A stretch of DNA of 64,000 nt from Cognatishimia sp. F0-27 (GTDB taxonomy: Bacteria; Pseudomonadota; Alphaproteobacteria; Rhodobacterales; Rhodobacteraceae): positions 55,155 through 119,154 of the forward strand of contig NZ_JAFMPQ010000011.1 of the NCBI RefSeq assembly GCF_020667845.1. Direction: 5' to 3'. Of the stretch, positions 29,648 to 37,696 are shown piece by piece. The translations under genes and the position numbers were made by a program. Every line of letters begins with the position of its first letter. Within the stretch, counting starts at the first letter, position 1. The notes beneath the pieces were generated by a model. The model saw only the letters and a program-made list of their open reading frames with translations. It was not told where the DNA came from and searched no databases.

Positions 29648-32017
29648 ATGGCGGTTGTGACGTTTGTGCCTCCGAAGGGAGGGATGGGGTCACGGATCAA
29701 TGCGAGGTTGGCTGTGGCCACACGGGCACGGAATTCGGCTCCGGGCTTGTCCGGTATGCTCTCTTCGAGCGTGAACTGGACGGCGTTGGTGCGTTTGCGG
29801 CGCAAGCGCGCGGTGCAGAACGCGGCGACTCTGGCACTTGTGCTGCTGGGGCCGATCCTGGCGTTCCTGACATTCCTTGTGCTGGGGCCGCTGGACACCG
29901 GGGACCGGCTGACGACCCTCCGTCTCGTGCTGCTTGCGGATCTGGTCTATGTGCTCTTGCTGGCGGCACTCGTGCTGGCGCGGGTGGCGCGGATGGTGGC
30001 GGCGCGGCGCGCCCAATCGGCCGGATCACGGTTGCACCTGCGCCTCACGGGCGCTTTCGCGGTCATGGCGCTGCTGCCAACCATCACCGTTGCTGTCTTT
30101 GCCGTGCTGACGATCAATATCGGGCTCGAGACCTGGTTTTCCAGCCGCGTCCAGAACGTGGTCGGCGCCTCGCTCGCCGCGGCGGAAGCCTATGAGGAAG
30201 AACAGCGCGACGGCCTCGTGCAGGATGTCGCGGCACTGGCGCGCTTTCTCGACGCCACGGGACGTGCGACCTTTGCCATGGATGGCGGCGATCTGCGACT
30301 GGCCCTCGGGCAGGGGCAGGCGCAGATCCAGCGCGGGCTCCGAGAGGCCTATGTCATCGACGGTGACGGAGAGATCCGCGCCCGAGGGGAAGGATCCTAT
30401 CTGTTTGATTACGAACGTCCCTCGGCGGACGTTTTCGCCGCGTCCAATCGCGACGGGGTGGCGGTTGTTGCAGACTGGGACAACAACGAATTCCGCGCGC
30501 TTGTGCCCCTGCGCGCCTTTGTCGACCGTTACCTTTACGTCAGCCGGGAGGTGGACGGGCGCATCCTGAACCTGCTCGATGAGACTGCCGAAACCGCGCG
30601 GTTTTATCAGCAACAGGAAACAGAGCGCGGCCGGCGGCTTTTCGATTTTGCGCTGCTCTATCTCGGGTTCGCCATGTTGCTGATCCTTGCCGCCACTTGG
30701 GCAGGGCTGTGGTTTGCCGAGCGGCTGTCGCGGCCCGTGGGGCGTCTGACCGGGGCCGCACAACAGGTCGGTGCCGGCGATCTCGACGTGCAAGTCCCCG
30801 AGGAAGAGGGCGATGACGAGATCTCGATGCTCGGGCGCTACTTCAACCAGATGACCCGGCAGCTCAAGGGGCAGCGCGAAACGCTGCTGGAGAACACGCG
30901 CCAGATCGAACGCCGCCAGCGCCTGTTTGACAGCGTTCTCACCTCGGTGACCTCCGGGGTGGTCGGGCTGGACGCGGATGGCAAGGTGACGTTTGTGAAC
31001 CGCTCCGCCGAACGGCTTCTTGGCTGGCATGAGACGCGCTCTGCGGTCCCGCTGCCGGTCGCGGTCCCGGAATTCGGTCCCTTGTTCGATCTTCTGCGCG
31101 AGTCCGGCCGCGAGACGGTGCAAGACGAGATCAAGGTCAGCCGCGAAGGGCGCCTGGAGAACCTGCTTGTCCGCATTTCGGTGCGGCGGCGCGATGACGG
31201 GTCGCTCGAAGGCTACGTGCTGGCCTTTGATGACGTGACCGACCTTGTCAGCGCGCAGCGCATGGCGGCATGGGGCGACGTGGCGCGCCGAATCGCGCAT
31301 GAAATCAAGAATCCGCTCACGCCGATCCAGCTTTCGGCAGAGCGCATCCAGCGCAAGTTTGCCCGTCAACTCGACGAAGAAGACGCGGGCAAGTTGCAGG
31401 ATATGACCGGCGTGATCGTGCGCCAGACCGGTGATCTGCGCCGGATCGTCGACGAGTTCTCCAAATTCGCGCGCATGCCGGAGCCGGAGCGCAAATCCCT
31501 CGACCTGACCGAGCTGCTTCGCGGAGCGGTCCTGTTGCAGGAAACCGGTCAGCCGGATGTGCGCTTCGACACCGATTTGCCGAGCACGGCCATGCCCGCG
31601 GAACTGGACGCAACCATGATCGGACAGGCGTTGACAAACCTGATCAAGAACGCCGGCGAAGCCATTGAGAGCCTCAAGGAGAAAGGGGCTCCGGAAGGTC
31701 ATGTGCCGCAGATCCGCGTGACCGCGGAACGGGTCGAGGACATGGCGCTTATTCGGATTTCGGACAACGGGATCGGGTTGCCGGAGGACCGCGCGCGCCT
31801 GTTCGAACCCTATGTCACCACGCGCGATAGCGGCACCGGCCTTGGCTTGCCGATCGTCAAGAAGATCATCGAAGAGCATGGCGGAACGCTCGTTCTCGAG
31901 GATGCGGATCCGTTCGAGCCGGGCGCCCATCGCGGCGCGCGTGCCGTGATCCGCCTGCCATTGGTTCCCGCGGCGCTGGTGGGCGCCGCCGCACAACAGA
32001 CAGAAGAGACGACATGA
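29648..32017 (+). CDS. ntrY: Nitrogen regulation sensor kinase NtrY
   Basis: 789-residue membrane histidine kinase. Three helices lie near the N-terminus (about 58-80, 92-116, 135-158), followed by a periplasmic segment, a fourth helix near 325-350 and a HAMP domain. A PAS domain (DSVLTSVTSGVVGLDADGKV) precedes the phospho-acceptor His551 ([21 protein letters not shown]), the N box (LTNLIKNAGEAIE), and DNGIGLPED and TRDSGTGLGLPIV. ATG 29648 has GAAGG nine bases upstream; GTG 29630 is an alternative. It pairs with NtrX and responds in relatives to nitrogen or redox state. It starts 65 bases after ntrC. Confidence 0.94.
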   Translation: MAVVTFVPPKGGMGSRINARLAVATRARNSAPGLSGMLSSSVNWTALVRLRRKRAVQNAATLALVLLGPILAFLTFLVLGPLDTGDRLTTLRLVLLADLVYVLLLAALVLARVARMVAARRAQSAGSRLHLRLTGAFAVMALLPTITVAVFAVLTINIGLETWFSSRVQNVVGASLAAAEAYEEEQRDGLVQDVAALARFLDATGRATFAMDGGDLRLALGQGQAQIQRGLREAYVIDGDGEIRARGEGSYLFDYERPSADVFAASNRDGVAVVADWDNNEFRALVPLRAFVDRYLYVSREVDGRILNLLDETAETARFYQQQETERGRRLFDFALLYLGFAMLLILAATWAGLWFAERLSRPVGRLTGAAQQVGAGDLDVQVPEEEGDDEISMLGRYFNQMTRQLKGQRETLLENTRQIERRQRLFDSVLTSVTSGVVGLDADGKVTFVNRSAERLLGWHETRSAVPLPVAVPEFGPLFDLLRESGRETVQDEIKVSREGRLENLLVRISVRRRDDGSLEGYVLAFDDVTDLVSAQRMAAWGDVARRIAHEIKNPLTPIQLSAERIQRKFARQLDEEDAGKLQDMTGVIVRQTGDLRRIVDEFSKFARMPEPERKSLDLTELLRGAVLLQETGQPDVRFDTDLPSTAMPAELDATMIGQALTNLIKNAGEAIESLKEKGAPEGHVPQIRVTAERVEDMALIRISDNGIGLPEDRARLFEPYVTTRDSGTGLGLPIVKKIIEEHGGTLVLEDADPFEPGAHRGARAVIRLPLVPAALVGAAAQQTEETT

Positions 32018-32030
32018 GAGGGCAAGAGCA

Positions 32031-33452
32031 ATGAGCGACATTCTGATCGTCGATGACGAACGCGACATTCGTGAGCTGATCGGGGACATTCTCGAAGACG
32101 AGGGGTTCACCACCCGGCTGGCGGGCAACTCGAACGATGCGATGGCCGAAATCAACGCCGAGCCACCGGCGTTGCTGATCCTCGATATCTGGCTGAAAGA
32201 CAGCAAGATGGACGGGATCGACATCCTCAAGGCCGTCAAGCGCGACAACCCGGATGTGCCCGTGGTCATCATCTCGGGCCATGGCAATATCGAGATCGCC
32301 GTCGCCGCGATCAAGCAGGGCGCCTATGACTTCATCGAAAAGCCGTTCAACATCGACCAGCTTCTGGTGGTGATCCGGCGGGCCATGGAGACGTCGCGCC
32401 TGCGCCGCGAGAACCAGCAACTCAAGCGAGGCGAGGTCAAGCAGGCCTCGATGATCGGCGAAAGCTCCGCCTATCGCGCGTTGGTGAGCCAGCTCGACAA
32501 GGTCACGCGCTCGAACGGGCGGGTGATGCTGACAGGCCCCGCGGGTGCCGGCAAGGAAGTCGCCGCGCGTTATATCCATGCAAAGTCCAACCGCGCCAAC
32601 GCGCCGTTCGTCACGGTGAATTCCGCCGGTGTCGAGCCGGAAATGATGGAAGCGATGCTGTTCGGGCGCGAAAGCTCGAAGCGCGGGGTGGAGCCGGGCC
32701 TGCTCGAGCAGGCGCATGGCGGCGTGATCTATTTTGACGAGGTGGCGGATATGCCGACCGGCACCCAGTCCAAGATCCTCAGGGTGCTGGTCGATCAGCA
32801 ATTCACCCGGGTGGGCGGGGCCGACAAGGTGCGTGTGGACCTGCGGGTGATCTCCTCGACCAATCGCGATCTGAAGGAAGAAATCGCCGCGGGCCGTTTC
32901 CGCGAAGAACTGTTTCACCGGCTCAACGTGGTTCCGATCGCCGTGCCGTCTCTGGCCGAACGGCGCGAGGATATCCCCGTTCTGGCCCAGCACTTCATCG
33001 AAGCCTGCAATGCGAGCCAGGGCCTGCCGTTGCGTGAACTGAGCGATGACGCCATCGCGCTGATGCAGACCATGACCTGGCCCGGCAATGTCCGCCAGCT
33101 CAAGAACCTGGTGGAACGGGTTCTCATCCTCGGGGATGGCACAGGGCCCATCGAGGCGCGCGAGCTGCCACAGGAATCCGCCCCGAGCGAGCAGGAACAA
33201 GATCGCGTGATTCTGTCCGGCACGCTCGCGACCATGCCACTGCGCGAAGCGCGCGAGGCCTTTGAACGGGAATATCTGCTCACGCAGATCAACCGCTTCG
33301 GCGGCAACATCTCTCGCACCGCGAATTTTGTCGGCATGGAGCGGTCTGCTCTGCACCGAAAGCTGAAATCGCTCGGCGTGGTGACCTCCCAGAAGGCCGG
33401 GGCGCGCGTTGCCCGGCTCGAAGACGACGAGCCGATCGAGCGTGCCTCCTGA
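32031..33452 (+). CDS. ntrX: Response regulator NtrX, lacking the GAFTGA loop
   Basis: 473 residues. The receiver domain has Asp52 (LLILDIWLKD) and Lys in FIEKPF. The AAA+ domain has Walker A GPAGAGKE (169-176) and Walker B VIYFDEVAD (232-240). The C-terminal Fis-type helix-turn-helix is GGNISRTANFVGMERSALHRKL. At the sigma-54 contact loop (about 212-224) it reads GRESSKRGVEPG rather than GAFTGA. Like NtrC in this window it probably regulates without sigma-54 (inference). It starts 13 bases after ntrY. The trkA and hfq genes that often follow are replaced by ccmA. Confidence 0.94.
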   Translation: MSDILIVDDERDIRELIGDILEDEGFTTRLAGNSNDAMAEINAEPPALLILDIWLKDSKMDGIDILKAVKRDNPDVPVVIISGHGNIEIAVAAIKQGAYDFIEKPFNIDQLLVVIRRAMETSRLRRENQQLKRGEVKQASMIGESSAYRALVSQLDKVTRSNGRVMLTGPAGAGKEVAARYIHAKSNRANAPFVTVNSAGVEPEMMEAMLFGRESSKRGVEPGLLEQAHGGVIYFDEVADMPTGTQSKILRVLVDQQFTRVGGADKVRVDLRVISSTNRDLKEEIAAGRFREELFHRLNVVPIAVPSLAERREDIPVLAQHFIEACNASQGLPLRELSDDAIALMQTMTWPGNVRQLKNLVERVLILGDGTGPIEARELPQESAPSEQEQDRVILSGTLATMPLREAREAFEREYLLTQINRFGGNISRTANFVGMERSALHRKLKSLGVVTSQKAGARVARLEDDEPIERAS

Positions 33453-33540
33453 CGCCCAGGCCGTCCTGATGCTGCGGTATACCGGTCACCGCGCGCTTTT
33501 GGCGCGTGTCTCCCGCGCGCCCTTGGGGTAGGTCTGGGGC

Positions 33541-34155
33541 ATGGATTTGACGGTCAGGAACCTCGCGGTTGCACGCGGCGGCATACCCGTTCTCGCGGGG
33601 GTGCAGTTCACCGTGTCGCCGGGCCGGGCGCTCGTGCTGCGCGGCCCGAACGGGTCGGGCAAGACGACGCTCTTGCGCACGGTTGCCGGGCTGCAACCGC
33701 CCTTCGAAGGGTCGGTTACGGGGGCCGAGGACAGGATCGCCTATGCCGCCCACGCGGACGGGATCAAGTCGATGCTGTCAGTGACGGAGAACCTGTCTTT
33801 CTGGGCGCGTGTCTTTGGCACGGGCGAGATCGCACCCGCCCTCGCGGCTTTCGATCTCGACGCCTTGCGCGACCGGTTGGCAGGAAACCTGTCTGCGGGC
33901 CAGAAGCGCCGCCTCGGCCTGGCCCGGCTCATGGTCACCGGACGCCCGGTCTGGGTGCTGGACGAGCCGACCGTGTCGCTCGATGCCGCCTCCGTCGCGC
34001 TTTTTGCAGAGGCCGTGCGCGCCCATCTGGCGCAGGGCGGCTCCGCGCTGATGGCAACGCATATTGATCTTGGCCTGACCGAGGCAGAGCCGTTTGACGT
34101 CACACCCTTTCGCGCGCGGCCGCAACTCTCGCATGCCGACGAGGCCTTCCTGTGA
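33541..34155 (+). CDS. ccmA: Heme exporter ATP-binding protein CcmA
   Basis: ATPase of the CcmABCD complex that releases holo-CcmE during cytochrome c maturation. The protein is 204 residues. It has Walker [15 protein letters not shown] near residue 34, an ABC signature [14 protein letters not shown] near 119, Walker [13 protein letters not shown] and the H-loop ATHID. It is the first gene of ccmAB, and its stop overlaps the ccmB GTG start. Confidence 0.95.
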   Translation: MDLTVRNLAVARGGIPVLAGVQFTVSPGRALVLRGPNGSGKTTLLRTVAGLQPPFEGSVTGAEDRIAYAAHADGIKSMLSVTENLSFWARVFGTGEIAPALAAFDLDALRDRLAGNLSAGQKRRLGLARLMVTGRPVWVLDEPTVSLDAASVALFAEAVRAHLAQGGSALMATHIDLGLTEAEPFDVTPFRARPQLSHADEAFL

Positions 34156-34808
34156 TCGCGCTGCTCACGCGGGACATGCGGCTCGCGGTGCGTGCAGGCG
34201 GGGGCTTCGGTCTGGGTCTGGCCTTTTTCCTGATCGTGGTGGTGATGGTGCCCTTTGGTGTTGGCCCCGAAACGGCGCTGTTGTCGCGGATTGCCCCTGG
34301 TGTGCTCTGGATCGGCGCCCTGCTGGCCTGCCTTCTGTCGCTCGACCGCATCTTCGCGCTGGACTGGGAAGACGGCTCGCTGGATCTTCTGGCGACCGCG
34401 CCGCTGCCCATGGAAGCCATCGCCGTGGTCAAGGCGCTGGCGCATTGGCTGACATCCGCGCTGCCACTGGTCCTGGCGGCGCCGGCGCTGGGTGTTTTGC
34501 TCAACCTGCCACCCGCCGGCTACCTGTGGCTGATCCTGTCACTTGCGGTGGGCACACCGGCGCTCTCGGTCATCGGTACATTCGGCGCCGCGCTGACCGT
34601 CGGTCTGAAGCGCGGCGGCCTGTTGTTGAGCCTGCTGGTTCTGCCGCTCTACGTGCCGACCTTGATCTTTGGCGCCGAAGTGGCCCGGCGCGGCGCTGAA
34701 GGGCTTGCCGTTGCCACGCCGCTTGCCATGCTCGCCGGGATCAGCGCCGGGGCCGTGGCGCTTCTTCCCTTCGCCTCGGCCGCCGTCTTGCGCATCAATC
34801 TGCGCTAA
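34152..34808 (+). CDS. ccmB: Heme exporter membrane protein CcmB
   Basis: 218 residues with six hydrophobic segments. Family features are [26 protein letters not shown] at the N-terminus, [23 protein letters not shown] near residue 58 and the central motif [44 protein letters not shown]. It starts at GTG 34152 overlapping ccmA (GTGA), so it is coupled. A dispersed repeat copy lies between its stop and ccmC. Confidence 0.95.
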   Translation: MIALLTRDMRLAVRAGGGFGLGLAFFLIVVVMVPFGVGPETALLSRIAPGVLWIGALLACLLSLDRIFALDWEDGSLDLLATAPLPMEAIAVVKALAHWLTSALPLVLAAPALGVLLNLPPAGYLWLILSLAVGTPALSVIGTFGAALTVGLKRGGLLLSLLVLPLYVPTLIFGAEVARRGAEGLAVATPLAMLAGISAGAVALLPFASAAVLRINLR

Positions 34809-34820
34809 GCGTCCGGCTTC

Positions 34821-34876
34821 CCGGTTTCTTTGGGCGTAAAATATCCTCCGGGGGGCAAGGGGGAGGAAAACCCCCA
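34821..34876 (-). repeat. Dispersed intergenic element, copy B (between ccmB and ccmC)
   Basis: Read on the minus strand it has GGGGGTTTTCCTCCCCC, then CCCCCCGGAGGATATTTT, a four-base spacer and GCCCAAAGAAACC. It lacks the small internal hairpin of copies A and C. It occupies most of the 179-base gap that separates ccmB from ccmC. Confidence 0.6.
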
Positions 34877-34987
34877 TCGGCGCGGCGGCACGCCGTGCCG
34901 ATTCCGGGTCGCAAATGCGGCCGCGTCATCTTGCCTCTGACGGGGATTTGAGGTGTAACCGACGTGGATCAGGGATAGATTTTCGCC

Positions 34988-35716
34988 ATGTCGTTCTGGG
35001 AATATGCAAACCCCGTCAAGTTCATCCGCACCACCGACCGGCTTTTGCCCTGGTTGTCGGTGACCGCGGTCCTGTGCCTTGCGGTCGGCCTCATCTGGGG
35101 CTTTTTCTTCACGCCGGATGATTTCCGGCAAGGCTCCACGGTCAAGATCATCTATTTGCACGTGCCCTCCGCGCTGATGGCGATCAACGCCTGGCTGATG
35201 ATGCTGGTCGCCTCGATCATCTGGATCGTACGCCGTCACCATGTCAGCGCCCTTGCGGCGCGCGCCGCAGCGCCGGTCGGGGCGATGATGACGGTGATCG
35301 CCCTTGCCACCGGTGCCATCTGGGGCCAGCCGATGTGGGGCACCTGGTGGGTCTGGGATCCGCGTCTGACGTCGTTTCTCATCCTGTTTCTGTTCTATCT
35401 CGGCTACATCGCGCTCTGGAGCGCCATCGAGGATGACGATACCGCCGCGGATCTGACATCGATCCTCTGTCTGGTCGGATCGGTGTTTGCGCTGTTGAGC
35501 CGGTACGCGGTGCTGTTCTGGAATCAGGGCCTGCACCAGGGTGCATCGCTTTCCCTCGACAAGGAAGAAAACGTGCATGATGTGTTCTACTTCCCGCTGC
35601 TGGTGTCGATAGCGGGCTTCGTCCTGCTGTTCATTGCCCTTGTCTTCCTGCGCACCCAGACCGAGATCCGGGCGCGCCGGGCGCGGGCATTGCAGGCACG
35701 GGAGCGCTTGGCATGA
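34988..35716 (+). CDS. ccmC: Heme transporter CcmC
   Basis: Loads heme onto CcmE in the periplasm. The protein is 242 residues with six membrane segments. It has the tryptophan-rich heme-handling loop WGQPMWGTWWVWDPRLTSFLI near residue 117, conserved histidines in IIYLHVPSA (near 57) and FWNQGLHQGASLSL (near 181). Its stop overlaps the ccmD start (ATGATG). It is separated from ccmB by the repeat, so it may have its own promoter. Confidence 0.96.
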   Translation: MSFWEYANPVKFIRTTDRLLPWLSVTAVLCLAVGLIWGFFFTPDDFRQGSTVKIIYLHVPSALMAINAWLMMLVASIIWIVRRHHVSALAARAAAPVGAMMTVIALATGAIWGQPMWGTWWVWDPRLTSFLILFLFYLGYIALWSAIEDDDTAADLTSILCLVGSVFALLSRYAVLFWNQGLHQGASLSLDKEENVHDVFYFPLLVSIAGFVLLFIALVFLRTQTEIRARRARALQARERLA

Positions 35717-35895
35717 TGCCTGATCTCGGCTCTTACGCCCAATATGTGCTGAGCTCCTATGCCGTGTCGCTGGTGTTGATCGTGGTCCTTGTGGCGATGA
35801 GCATGCACCGCGCACGCAAGGTCAAAGCCGAGCTCGAAGCCATCGAGGCCCGGGTGAAACGCCAGTCAGGTGAGCGGGCGACCCGCAATGGCTAA
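35713..35895 (+). CDS. ccmD: Heme exporter protein CcmD
   Basis: 60 residues with one membrane helix (about 10-30, YVLSSYAVSLVLIVVLVAM) followed by a charged cytoplasmic helix (RARKVKAELEAIEARVKRQ). This is the classic CcmD layout. It overlaps ccmC by four bases and ccmG by eight. Confidence 0.92.
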   Translation: MMPDLGSYAQYVLSSYAVSLVLIVVLVAMSMHRARKVKAELEAIEARVKRQSGERATRNG

Positions 35896-36427
35896 AGTCT
35901 CTCCGCTCATGATTCTGCCGCCGGCGATTTTTGGCGCCTTCGCGCTGATTGCCTTCTTCGGTCTAGGGCGCGATGGCGCAGGTGATCTGGAAAGCCGTTT
36001 CGAGGGGCGCCAGGCCCCGGCCTTGCCGACCGAAACGCTGGACGGTTATGCGCCAGCGAGCGACGACATGCTGCGGAATGGCGAGGTCACGCTGGTCAAT
36101 TTCTGGGCGAGCTGGTGTCCGCCGTGCCGGGCCGAACATCCCGTGCTGCTTGAAATGCAGGACGCGGGTCTGCGCATCATCGGCGTGAATTACAAGGATC
36201 GCCCGGAGCAGGCCATCAGCTATCTCACAGAGGATGATAACCCTTTCATGGCTGTCCCGGTCGATCCGGTCGGGCGCACCGCGATTGAATGGGGCGTGAC
36301 CGGCCCGCCGGAAACCTTCATCGTCGCGGGCGATGGCACGATCCTCTACAAGCATGTCGGCCCCTTGGTGGGCAGCTACTACGAGCAAAGCTTCGTTCCC
36401 AAGCTCAACGCCGCGCTGGGCCGCTGA
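35888..36427 (+). CDS. ccmG: Thiol:disulfide interchange protein CcmG/DsbE
   Basis: Periplasmic membrane-anchored thioredoxin that reduces apocytochrome c cysteines. The protein is 179 residues with one N-terminal helix (about 7-26), the active site WASWCPPC (Cys77/Cys80), IGVNYKDRPEQAI, the family insert WGVTGPPETFIV and cis-Pro. ATG 35888 overlaps ccmD; the frame is open six codons above. ccmE, ccmF and ccmH are not in this window. Confidence 0.94.
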   Translation: MAKVSPLMILPPAIFGAFALIAFFGLGRDGAGDLESRFEGRQAPALPTETLDGYAPASDDMLRNGEVTLVNFWASWCPPCRAEHPVLLEMQDAGLRIIGVNYKDRPEQAISYLTEDDNPFMAVPVDPVGRTAIEWGVTGPPETFIVAGDGTILYKHVGPLVGSYYEQSFVPKLNAALGR

Positions 36428-36634
36428 TCGATTGCACGCGGTGCGGGGACCGGGCTTGTGCTCGGCCTGCGGGTTTTGGGCGGTTGCCCCCGGCCATCCT
36501 GTGTCTCAAAGGGCTGCAAACGCGGCGACCATACTACGTATGCGATTGGCCGGGCCCATGGAGCTTGCGACCTGACGCGCGGGATTGGGACATCGGCCCG
36601 GCTCAAAGGCCCCGTCAGCGGTCGCGCTCGGGGC

Positions 36635-36775
36635 TCAAAGATCGACCAGGTCGCAGCTGGCGGTGGGGGCCTCGTCGGGCAAAGGGCATGCGCCCGCTGC
36701 CGGATCCTCGGCCTGCACACCGATCACCGCGAGGATCAATAACGCGATGGCCTGAACGATGGTAATGGGTTTCAT
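36635..36775 (-). CDS. Putative small secreted protein (46 aa)
   Basis: Reads MKPITIVQAIALLILAVIG and is likely cleaved after VQA (residue 22). That leaves a 24-residue acidic peptide with two cysteines (ACPLPD and ASCDL) that could form one disulfide. GAGG lies nine bases before the ATG. No homologue is recognised. The signal peptide and codon pattern make it believable, but the short length leaves doubt. Confidence 0.45.
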   Translation of the reverse strand: MKPITIVQAIALLILAVIGVQAEDPAAGACPLPDEAPTASCDLVDL

Positions 36776-36973
36776 GTCGAGCGCCTCAAGGATCGTTGTT
36801 TTCTGCTGTCTTCAGAAAAGCGATCTTGAGGCAGATTTACAGGGGGAAAACGGGGCGCCCCGAGTCACGGGGCCTCTGTGGGCGCAGATTCGCGCAGTCA
36901 TGCTGCGTTGCGGCGAAAACTTGCGCAACATATGAACGGACATCCCCGGCCAAGCGGCGCGGCCTGTTGAAGA

Positions 36974-37696
36974 TCAATGCCAGCCACCATGCAGACCAAT
37001 GGTTTCTCCGGTCAAAAAACCGGCCTGCTCTGACACCACGAACCGTGCAAGATGCGCGACATCGGTCACCGAGCCAAAGCGGGGCAGGGCGGTCTTTGAC
37101 CGGATCTTGTCCCGCAGAGCGTCCGGTCGCGGCGCATCCGCGCGCTCGATCGGACCAGGCGCGATGCCGACAACGCGAATGCCGCGGGGACCAAGTTCCA
37201 GCGCCAGCGCGCGCGTCGCCGCATCCAGCCCCGCCTTCATGGCGGCAAAGGCCGACACCGTTGCGGGCGGTTCGCGCCCGTTCAGCGACGAGATGTTCAG
37301 GATCACATCACCCGCGCCCATTCCGGGCGTCACATGGGCGGAAAGTTCGAGCGCAGAGGCGAGCCCCACTTGCGTGATCTCGCGCATGGCGGCCCCGATC
37401 CCGGGCTCAAGCGGTGTCGCGCGCCCGGGGCCTGCGTTGTTCACGAGGATCGAGACCTGTCCCATGGCGCGTGTCACGGTCTCTGCCAGCGCTTCGGCGG
37501 CATGGGGATCTGCAAGATCGCAGGGAAAGGCCTGCGCGTCGACACCGACAGAGGCCATGCGCGCCACAAGCGCCTCCGCTCCGTCGCGATCCTCCCGATA
37601 GGAAAAGGCGAGCCGATGGCCCGCCTTTCCAAACTCTTCCACGATGGCGGCCCCGATTCCGGACGATCCGCCCGTCACCAGAGCCAGCCGGCTCAT
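36974..37696 (-). CDS. Short-chain dehydrogenase/reductase with Tyr-to-Phe at the active site
   Basis: 240 residues with an NAD(P)-binding fold: VTGGSSGIG (7-15), NNAG (86-89), substrate-side Ser137 in LNISSLNG, and the C-terminal FLTGETIGLHGGWH. The catalytic Y-x-x-x-K appears as F150-A-A-M-K154, encoded TTT-GCC-GCC-ATG-AAG. The general acid is therefore missing. It could be inactive, use another residue, or bind nucleotide only. The ATG overlaps the acnA stop (ATGA), so it is expressed with aconitase. Asp61 in FPCDLAD fits the classical family. Confidence 0.88.
   Translation of the reverse strand: MSRLALVTGGSSGIGAAIVEEFGKAGHRLAFSYREDRDGAEALVARMASVGVDAQAFPCDLADPHAAEALAETVTRAMGQVSILVNNAGPGRATPLEPGIGAAMREITQVGLASALELSAHVTPGMGAGDVILNISSLNGREPPATVSAFAAMKAGLDAATRALALELGPRGIRVVGIAPGPIERADAPRPDALRDKIRSKTALPRFGSVTDVAHLARFVVSEQAGFLTGETIGLHGGWH

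Noticed and set aside
30026..32314. 762-codon minus-strand frame opposite ntrY
   Set aside because: Antisense shadow of a clear histidine kinase; no family features.
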